From an uncultured Prevotella sp. (GTDB lineage: Bacteria; Bacteroidota; Bacteroidia; Bacteroidales; Bacteroidaceae): a stretch of DNA of 64,000 bases. Positions 36,875 to 47,100 of this stretch are shown here, piece after piece (position 1 is the stretch's first letter; each line of letters opens with the position of its first letter). The notes beneath the pieces are model-generated. The model was not told where the DNA came from. It saw only the letters and a program-made list of their open reading frames with translations, and ran no database searches. The stretch covers positions 62,001 through 126,000 of the forward strand of contig OMXO01000006.1 of NCBI GenBank assembly GCA_900315035.1, given 5' to 3'. The position numbers and the translations under genes were made by a program.

Positions 36875-38140
36875 TCACTTAATCACGACCTTTTTTCCGT
36901 TGTTGATATACATACCCTTACGCGTGGGAGCCGACTCGAGGCGACGACCGTCGAGGGTGTACCAGCCATTCTGCTGTACCGGTGTCGTGATACGACGAGC
37001 ATCAATGCCCGTGGTGTTATCATTCCCACCGAGGGGATAGAATCCACGTGTCTTCGACAATTCCGGTTTTGTCAGATAGACACTACCCTCTGGGATGGTT
37101 CCTGTCTGGGTGTAGTAGAACACGTCATTGTATAACATAAACACATCGCCGATGGTGACGGGTTGTCCACCTGTTTGAGCCACCCTCAACAAGTTAGAGC
37201 CGGCTTCCACAGGATCCGTTGTCACCGTATAGTAATTCTCAATGTCCTTAAACTTATCTTCGGTAAACACCACAACAGGCTGTCCCTTGGCAATGCTGGT
37301 CACTTCCTGCAGAGTCAGACCGTCCTCTGTGATGTTCGTGATCACATAAGCCTTGAGCACGGAAGGTACGATGATATCGGCATCACTGACAAACGTGTCA
37401 TACGAGTTGCTGTCACCAAACGAGAAGCCTGTAATCTCAGTCTTGTTCTGACAGTCAATCTTATAACCCTTGTAGTTATACACGTACTCGTTCAGCAAAC
37501 GTCCGGGCACATCGACAGCCATTTCTTCTGGGATGCCCAGTGCTTCCAGATCCAATACCTGTTCATCGTATGCGATGACCACACTTGTAACGGATTCCGA
37601 ATCCCAGGGTACACCCGCCTGAGTATCTATCTCACCGGAAATGGTCAGCACACCTTCCGTCAGGTTCCACGACTGAGCCGGTTCTTCTATCAGTTGGAAC
37701 TCGGCCGCCTCTACCCAGATGTCCAGGTTAGGATCGATCGTTACCTGATAGTCACGTTCCTCAGAGAGATCAGCCGGATCGTCTCCTTCCAGTGTCAACT
37801 CGGCACTCAGTTCCGGTCCACGCGTACCAGGGGCAGGTGTCTCTGGCAACGGGATCACAGCCCATACCCTGAGGTTCTCCTTACCGATCTTATAGCCATC
37901 AGCAGGTGTAACCTTGATGGGAACCACCACCTTGCCAGGGTCTTTTTCTGACTCAGCCTGACTGCCTATCGAAATACTGCCACCAGTCAACTCATCAACG
38001 ATAAGCGAAACCGTTCTGACAGTCTTTGTTTCTTCCTGATTAGCAGGTTCTTTAGATTCTTCCTGGGCAAAAGCCACTGTCGGGCATAACATGCTCACCA
38101 TCGCTAACGTCCAGAGTTCTTTCATTACCTTTTTCATCAT
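36875..38140 (-). CDS. Secreted protein with shared N-terminal domain and type IX-like C-terminus
   Basis: A 421-residue protein with a signal peptide (ending near TVAFAQE). The N-terminal region (about 45-170) is homologous to that of the 2,098-residue giant (VTPADGYKIGKENLRVWA, LEGDDPADLSEERDYQV). The C-terminal 45 residues (GWYTLDGRRLESAPTRKGMYI, then NNGKKVVIK) match the Prevotella-type sorting end. Between lies an unassigned beta region. It looks like a compact version of the giants with the YGGGN region absent, perhaps an internal deletion product or a stand-alone member. Expected to be exported and anchored at the surface if a type IX system is present elsewhere. Confidence 0.75.
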   Translation of the reverse strand: MMKKVMKELWTLAMVSMLCPTVAFAQEESKEPANQEETKTVRTVSLIVDELTGGSISIGSQAESEKDPGKVVVPIKVTPADGYKIGKENLRVWAVIPLPETPAPGTRGPELSAELTLEGDDPADLSEERDYQVTIDPNLDIWVEAAEFQLIEEPAQSWNLTEGVLTISGEIDTQAGVPWDSESVTSVVIAYDEQVLDLEALGIPEEMAVDVPGRLLNEYVYNYKGYKIDCQNKTEITGFSFGDSNSYDTFVSDADIIVPSVLKAYVITNITEDGLTLQEVTSIAKGQPVVVFTEDKFKDIENYYTVTTDPVEAGSNLLRVAQTGGQPVTIGDVFMLYNDVFYYTQTGTIPEGSVYLTKPELSKTRGFYPLGGNDNTTGIDARRITTPVQQNGWYTLDGRRLESAPTRKGMYINNGKKVVIK

Positions 38141-38160
38141 AATCTTATGCTTTATTTTTT

Positions 38161-41100
38161 TTATTTCACAATGACTTTCTTCACATACTTGCCGTTGTCG
38201 CCATAGACGATATAGACGCCGGCTGTCTCCACGCGGGTATCAACCGTTTCACCCGGTTCGATGGCATACGTCGTCAGCGTCATGCCGGACGGTGTCACGA
38301 TACGCACATCCGTCGTGTAATGCAACTCCGACTCCACCTTGATCTTCTTCTTACCACCCTTCACGATGAGGTCGTCGTCGGCATAGACTTGCTGGATGGC
38401 CGTCGTACTGCCCTTCGGTTTCGAAGAGGCTTCACCAATCAGGATTGCCTTCTTCGGATGGTCACTGCTACGGGTTCCTGATGTTCCCGGCACGAAGTAA
38501 GGACGGAACGGTATGGTCGTCGTTTCACCCTGCTGCAGATACTTGCTACCATCGGTATTAAGCATGAAGCTGCCCGCTGCCAGCGGCTTGCTGGCGTAAG
38601 CAGAGCGATACTGATAGCCACCATACTCAGCAACGGCTCCAGCTAGTTCTTCATCACTGACAGCAATCGATGCATTAGCAGCCGAGACGAAGATGATAGG
38701 CTGTGCGTTTGGAGCATTGATCTGGGTATCATCCTTCGTATTCAGAGCCTCATGGTTGTTACCAAACACACCACTCAGGTCGAACTCATAATAGGTACTA
38801 CCCGGGAAGCCGATCAGATAAGGTGTAGCGGCTTGATAGAGCGGATAGTTACTATATGTCTTCGGTGACTTGTAATAGTTGTCCTGGAACAGGTCGCTGT
38901 TCGCATCATAACGCTCGTTCTTCGAATAGAAGGTATCCCAGAGATAGGTATTGGTATAGTTCTTAGAATGGCTACCAGCAGCGGGGGCTCCGAAGTTAGC
39001 CAACAGTTCACTCTCACTGACAGTGGTATTAGGAGCAAAGCCTCTGAACTCTCTCAGCCAGTATTCGTGACCAGTGGTGCTGCCCTCATAGAAGTGCGTG
39101 ATCTCACCCTTATCCGGTGTGGTCACGAGTTCGGCAGTGAACGGCAGGCAGACATCCTCCCAGCCCTTCGTCTTACCCGATACCACGGTGACGTAATTAG
39201 ACGGGGTGCGTCTATACCACATTCTCTGACCGTCACCCATCGTGTAAGCGATAGGACAGTTAAAGTCTTGCTTATCCACGAGCAGATGGTCGCTGGCTGC
39301 AACCTTTGTGCTCAGCACGAGATGACCAGCAGGCTGACTCTGAGGCACAGCCACGTTACGATAATCTACATTACTCTCCACACAAGCCGGATCCGTAAAG
39401 TAGCCACTCAGCACTGAGAACGTCTGTGCCTGAGCAGTGGCATCAGGTGCATAAACCAGCAGGTTCTGTGTCTCGTTACGGTTCACAACACTCACCAATG
39501 CGTCGCAATCCAACAGTGGTGTATAGAACCACTTGCTGTTTTCTTGGTTGGGACCCATCTGGGCAACCTTGTCCTGATGACCATGGAAGTCGATAGCCGT
39601 CATACCCGGATAAGCGGGATGCGGATTAGTGTCAGCATCGTTCTTCTTCTTCGCATAGGCCACCAGGTTAAGACTCGGGTTAAAGTGAGCCACACTCATA
39701 TTCTTATCACCATAATAGGCCGGTGCACGATAGACGCGGTTGCTACGGTCGGTCATTGCCAGGCGGTCATTATTCTTATAGATGTGCGATGGCACTTCCT
39801 CGTGCGGGCGTTGCTCGTTCCAACCATAGGTCAGCATCTGTCCGAAGTAGAGATAGTCGTCGGGCCAGATGGGATAATAACTTACCGCCTTAGTCTGAGC
39901 ATCCGTATAGGTACGCTCATTAATGGTTTCAGGTATCGTACCGTTGGCGTAGAGGAAGTCACCATCTTTGAAACGCTGCTCCACGTAGCCACCAGCCGAA
40001 TAAGCTTCATTTCCAGCAGAACTGTACTGGTAATGGCTCTCGTCAGTATAGAATCCTTGCGTGGGAGCTGACAAGGTGTTATCAGCATTCACCGTGTAAT
40101 ACTTATAGCCTGTGCCACTGTTCGCACCATCACTATACCGCTTAAAGAGATAGAAACCATTCAGGTTGTAAGCCACCGTACCATTATAGAAGGCTTGTTC
40201 TTCCATTGGTGTGGCTTTACCATGACTGGTATCAGTCCAAGGCTGATAGGCATTGCTCTCTGGATAGTAGCAATTCACGACCTGAATCAGATCCGTTTCA
40301 CCTGTGCGCGACGGATTGCCGAATACTGCCTTGACATTGTTGGGGGTACCAGTGGTGCTCACCCAACAGTTCTCCACATAGCCGGCACCTGTTTCCGCAA
40401 TACCGGCACCCGTAAATGATCCCTTCACACCGAGGTTATAGACACTACCGCAAAGCTTATTGAACAGCGAGTGGTCGAGACCGTCGATATAGTAGCCGTC
40501 GCCATGAATATTACCAGCAAAGCATTCCGTTTCTCCTATCGGCGACCATGCAACTGTCTGATTGATATTGGTACGCAGAACGAATTCCAGATTCTGGGCA
40601 CCTTTTACATGCTCATCCAGCAAGGCATGACCTGCCAGACTGCCAGTCGGTGTGGTGTTCAGCAAGCTTAGATCATAGAAACTCTTCAACTGGTTCAGAC
40701 CGTCGGTCGCATCGTTGATATAGATCTTCGAGTTACGCTTCACGCCAGGATTATCTACATAGTAATGATGCTCCTTGTCTTCCATCACCTTCTTCAGGTC
40801 ATGGTAGTTAGCCACTCTCAGAGGAACATGATTCGAGTAGGTCTCACCGAGATAGGTCTTAGCATAATATGCCAGATAATAGCCATCCTGATACCAGTAG
40901 AGCGGATCGCGTGCCGGCACGTACTCAATACCGTTGACGTGACTCTCGGCATCATGATCTGATTCAAATATCTTCCAGCCACCACCAGTCACCTCATAGG
41001 CACCCGGAACGACGTTAGGTTCGCGCAGACCGAGGTTATCACCAGGTATCACGATCTGTGGTGCACGGATATCTTCCACTGACGGCACACCACTCTCGAA

Positions 41101-44100
41101 CTGCACATGGATGTTAACCACATGGCGCTCACTGACCGGTGTTACATTACCCGAGACATCACCCTCCTCATAGTCGTACTGATAAATCACGGTGATGATC
41201 TTCTCTTTCGAGAGGTCAAAGATATCTGAGTTACGGCTCACGAAGAGCGTACTGGTCTCCGTTGGAGCAATACCGTGAATAGTGAAGTTCTGCTGCTTGT
41301 TCACCAGACTCTTGTAACCATTCGTATGATTAGCATCGTCACCATCCTGACTGATAATGAAACCAACAGGGACACTCTCACCATTATTCTTTGTCGTACC
41401 AACAACGGCATTACCTCCGGCAATAGCAGCCTTCACAGACTTGCCCTCTCCATGATCTCCAATTACATACGCTTCACGACAGAAATAATAGGTTTTACCA
41501 TCACCTGTCGGGAAATCGACCTTGACGACTTCATTGGGATGGGTATCATAGATCTCTTTTGTGGTTGTAGAGCCCACGGCATACGGTGTATTACCAACCT
41601 GTAGCGGTTTTGTCACCACATAGCAGACGCCCTGATCATTAGCCTTAATAGGCGCATAGTGGCGCTGCTCATTGGGGATAGCCTCAAAGTCGGCACGGAA
41701 CAGATCAGGAGCATTGACAGCAATGGTATGTGTTTGGCTGTTCTGATCAGTATAGGTCAGAGCTTCTGTTCCTGTGTAGGTTGCAGAATAATTCAAGGCG
41801 CGTGTCAGCGAATAGCCTGCAGGATTAGCTGAAGCCTGATCTTCGGTTGTGTAACTCTGGCCATCATATTGATAGAGTTGTCCCTCTGGATGAACGATAG
41901 TTCCATTGGCACTCTTGCTATAGAGCGGATCGATCAACAGGTCGAGGGCATCGTAGTTGAAGGTGAACTTCTGGCGGTCGGTCTCCGACATAGAGCACCA
42001 GGCAGCCAGACCACGGTAATTATGACCAGCCTGATAGTAGTTACCGCCGTAAAGTCCGTCTTCAGTGCAATAGTAGGCAGGTACAATCAGTTCGTCAATA
42101 TCCTTGGCAATCTGCTTTTCTGCAGCATTACCATCCTTAAACCGATTGTAATATGCCGTCTTCTCTGCCTCTGTCATCTTCGTATTGAGGTAGATGAATT
42201 CGGTGTTGCTAAGCATGATGGTGCTGGTACAGATATAAGCAGGAGCGACACTACCTGTATGACTGGCAGCGTCAGTTGCCGACAGAGTACTTCCCGGATT
42301 CAGATGATGAACCTGACTAGTCTGAGGGTCAACAACGTCTATCTGTTTGGTCACGATATAAGCTTCCACAAAGGTTGCCTGACCATCTGGAAGTGCTCCT
42401 GCAGGAAGACTCTGATAAGTAGTAAAAACATCTTTTGAAATAATGTCACTCTCTTTATATTCATGCTGACCAAGCACAGCTGCATCCCCGCTGGAGAGAT
42501 GGTAAGTCGGGCCGTCTTCGTAGCTATTGCCTCCTGTCTGATTCTTTGTACTCGACGAGGCTGATGTGTACCACGTATTCCACTCTGTCGGGTTGTTCAC
42601 CTTATAAGTGAGGATATAACCCGCGTCATGACCTAAGTTGTTCGATGGACGGAATACCTCAGTAAAAGGAACATCCAGATTCTTCTCCACATGGTGGACA
42701 GTTGTATTTTTCTTTTCATTATATTCACCCGGCAACAGCACGGTTCCTGCGGGATAGGCCGTCTCTCCAATCTTGCAGTCGGCAATGCTCACATAGGTCT
42801 CATCTACGAATAGTCTCTGCTCTGATGGTTTCAACAGATACCAGTCCCAATAACTAATAGGATCATTCAGATAATAGGTGTTATCATTGATGATCATCTT
42901 CTTGCCCGCTTCAAGTTTCACGCCCGAAGAAGCATAGTAGGCATACTTATTAGGCTGGATGTTCAGCAGTTTCATTGTACCATGAGAGGCGGCCGTGATG
43001 GTCAACGGGATATCCACCGTCTCACTATAGGCATTGGGCGCACCGGTATAGGCTGAAATCACCTGATCATAGACATAGACCTGTCCCTGGATATACCAGT
43101 AGTGAGCCGGCACGGCATCATCACCTTCGTATTTACCACTGACGTTATAACAGTCATCGATAATGGTCTGGGTACTGTGTACGAAGTTACCCGAGGTCTC
43201 CCACTCTTTCAGTCCAGAGGTAGTGTAGGTAAAGTCTCTCCGGGTGATGGCACCTTGATTCAGGGCTGTCAGGGTTGAGTGAGGATGGTATGTGTACGTA
43301 GGCACGCCATGCTCATTCTTCGCATAGACGAAGCCACCACCTACACCGGTCTGTACATTGATCAGGTCAAGTTCGATGACACCGGTGATATAGCCCCAGT
43401 CCTTTTCATTGAGTTCGTTACCCGTACTCTTCTCGGTCGTCAGTTCCAGATAGACACCCGAAGCCAGAGCCACCTTGTTGATGCTGCTTCCGTTATTGCG
43501 GCTACGGTCGTTCTTGTTGGCCTGCTTCCAGCGATAATAGGTCGCTCCAGAATCTCCATAATGGTAAGTAGCATCGTCAACTGTAATATCTTTCTTAAAT
43601 CTACCGGCATCGGTATTATCAGTCGTACGCACCGACTGGTCAGGCAGGAAGAAGACATCGCTGGTCAAAGCACCCAGATAGTTCACGATGTTATAGATAC
43701 CGAAGTAGTTACCATGTGTGGCAGCCTCCCCCGTATCTCCCGCAACAGATGCTTTCTTATTGAGCGACACCTCGCGCACACGGTTAATCGTATAGTTATG
43801 GTAGTCAACCGACTCCGGCACACGGTCCTGTGCACCCTGCATCACCATACGCGAACCGAACACACCGCAGAAGTCTGCACGCTGGATAGAATTCAGAATA
43901 CGTCCGGCATAGATGGTACATACACCATTCTCTTTCCAGAAAGCAGGGTTAGGCACTCTCTCTCCATGTTCATCTGTTATGATAACATTATTTATAATAT
44001 TACCTTGATCATCTACAAACAGCGTCAGAATATCATCCGCGTTCAGTGTAGAGGCTTTCGATGTTTCGCTACTTGCTGTATGATAGGTCGTTCCTTCCTT

Positions 44101-47100
44101 ATCTGTACAATCCTGCACACAGATATATCTCAGTTCATAATAGTCAGCCTCACGCTTATCCAGATTATGATACTGATCGATGGTGATTTCCGGGGTATTC
44201 CTGATCAGGTAGTAATCGGTGCCATAATTCGTAACATTCAGTCCGCGATAACCATCTACGAAGGTCAGGTTTCCGTCACCATAGAGTCCACCCGTATGGG
44301 CTGTTCCTACTGTGATGAGGTCACGGTGATAGACATCGTGAATAGAGGCCGTGGCATTACCGAACACAGAGGTTGCGTTGGCATAGGCTCGCGATGATCC
44401 AGATGAGGTATTACCACCTGCGAACACTGCATTGTGAATGATGATACCCTTTGTATCTAAGCAGCCCCAATCAGCCGAACTTTCATTTTTATTCTTCAAA
44501 TGATTGAGATCAGAGGTAGGCACATAGTCACCTACGGCATACGAATGACCGTTAATGGTAACTGCAGATGTCACTTTGCAATGAGGCTCTATGAGCACCT
44601 TACAGTCCTCAGAAAGCACAAACTCATCGCCGACTTTCACCCAATTAGGGTCTGTTTCGCTATATTGGAAATTAGCAGGAATATAAGGGTCAGTATCCAT
44701 ATCGTAGGGATAATAGTAGCCCTCATACTTGTTATCATAGCGTTCGCCGTCCTTGATACCAGCATAGAGTTTGCCATCCTTCTCGTAAGCACTATACACA
44801 TAGCCGATATCACCACCACCAAACACGTTGCCATTACCTAATACCAACTCAGCTCCTGTGCCGACCTCACCGCCGAAGATGTTCACCTCTGTCTGTCCGA
44901 AGACATAACCGTCGGAGAACAGGCTACCGCCTTGACCTTCATAGTTATAGCCACGGCCACCGCCGAACACATTACGATGCACATAGCCGTCGTATAAAGT
45001 CACATGCGTCTTACCGGCTTTATAGATACCCTGCAAAGTACGAACAGAGTTATCCACGCCACTGGCATTGATGATGCCTCGGCCAATAGCCGCAATCTCG
45101 CCGCCACCGAAGAGGGAATTACGCACATGGCCTCCATACATCATGACATTGGTCACATCTACACTACTGTTATCGATGTAACCACCGCCATAGATACTAC
45201 CGCTATGATACAGGGTGTTCAGTTCACCATCAGCACGTGTCTCGTCGGTAATCTTCTCCTGATAATAATCTGAACCGACATGGATAACAGGATAAGTTGC
45301 TGCATCTGCGGGTTCTGACGTAAAGTGTCGGTAGCCGATATAACCATTGTTAAGGGTAATATGGGTAGTTCCGAACACGGCACCACCTTCACCGCCACCG
45401 TAGGCATTACGCTCAATGGCAGGAAGACCATTGATAAAGCTGGCACCGTTTTTCTTACCGATAATCACATGCGTCTCGCCAGGGATATCACTGGTATAAG
45501 AGGTAGCAATCGTACCAAGATGCTGCCCTACACTACCCTTCCAGCCACCGCCATAGACGTTACGCGCCGTACCGCCTTCGATGTAAGCCGTAGAACTGGC
45601 TGTAAAGGTTCCCACATTCAAACTGTCCTTCACCGATCCAGTCGTACCGGCAGCATAGAGGTCATAATTGACCGTACCACCGAGCAGGTCGATATAGGTC
45701 GTGCCGTACACATTACCACTATGCTTAATGTAATCATGACCTAAGCCACCACCAAAGCAGTAACGGGCCACGGTAGCACCCTGTTTGATATGAACGTTTG
45801 TATTGTAATACTGAGGCCTTGAATCATCGACATCATGCAGTTTATTACTATTAGCAGGTGTGCTTTCAGCAAGGCCATTATCCGTATAACCGTCCAGATA
45901 AGTATAGAGGTTCGTCTGCGTTGTCTTCCATTTGGCTACCGATGCCGTGTTCAACACCTGACCGTTCTCACCACCGCCATAGGTTTCCTGCACCTGAGCA
46001 CCATTCTCCAGATTCACCTCGGTGTATTGCGACCAGGTGTTGGCACCATAACCAGCACCATATACATTCACGAGTCCAGTCCAGTGGTCACCACCCTTGA
46101 CAGGCTTGGTGATATTCACCTTGCCATAGAGTGTGCGACGGCAGGCATTGTTACCGCCGTAGATAGCACCGTCGATCTCAGCATCAGCGCTGTTGTAGTT
46201 CACGTTGGCTTCATACACATCACAAGGTACATCGATGCGAGGCGTCTCCACCTCTTGATTCTCAACCGTACTCACATCAATACGTCCGTATGCACCACCG
46301 AAGAGTTTGTTGGCATAGAGCGTAGAACCCTCAGGCACATTCACCACCGTACGACGGGTGATACCCTCCTGATAACTACCGCCATAGACTGCACTGATCT
46401 GACCGCGAGCCAGGTCGATAACGGCGGATGCCTTGTGGGCTGTGCCCTCTGCTGCTGCCGTTGCAGCTTCAACACCCATGCCGACACCACTACATTCACC
46501 GGCACCAAACACCTCCATCTTCTGGAAGTACTGCATCGACTGCGGGATGTCTATCAGGATATAACTGCGCTTCTGCATGAAGTCCTGATCACGCATCAGT
46601 GCCTGTTTTGCTTCTCGTTCATTCTCTGCTTCTATCTCATAGAAATAGCCCTGACCGGCACCGTAGATCTGCTCTACAGCATTCATGGAATTTTCATATG
46701 TCGGGCGGAAGTTCACAAAGGCATTGTCCATCGTGGGCTTTTTGTAGCCAGGACGGGCTGAGCCCGGATAGTTCTCACCGATGTCTGCAGCACCTGTCTT
46801 ATAGAAATAGTTACCATAGAGTGCATTCCTGTAGTCATAAACACCATAGCAGCCACCGAAGATCTTCTCAACGCGCCCACGCTGATACTCGATATAGGCC
46901 GAGGCGTTGAGCATATCAGTCTTACTCACCTTACCGATGGCATCATAGCCACCGTTTGATGTCGTGCGCACACGATCTGTGAAGTCACCTGTTCCCTTGA
47001 TCTCACCACCCAGGTCGTTACCACCATAGATATAGTCGCGCACGTATGGGAAACCGTTCAGACCGACATAGGTCTCAGTATGACCTTGGATGTCGGCATT

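Noticed and set aside
43279..44397. 372-codon and many shorter plus-strand frames across 30.5-59 kb
   Set aside because: All lie opposite the giant and fimbrillin genes, and reflect their codon bias; none has its own promoter box or recognisable domain.
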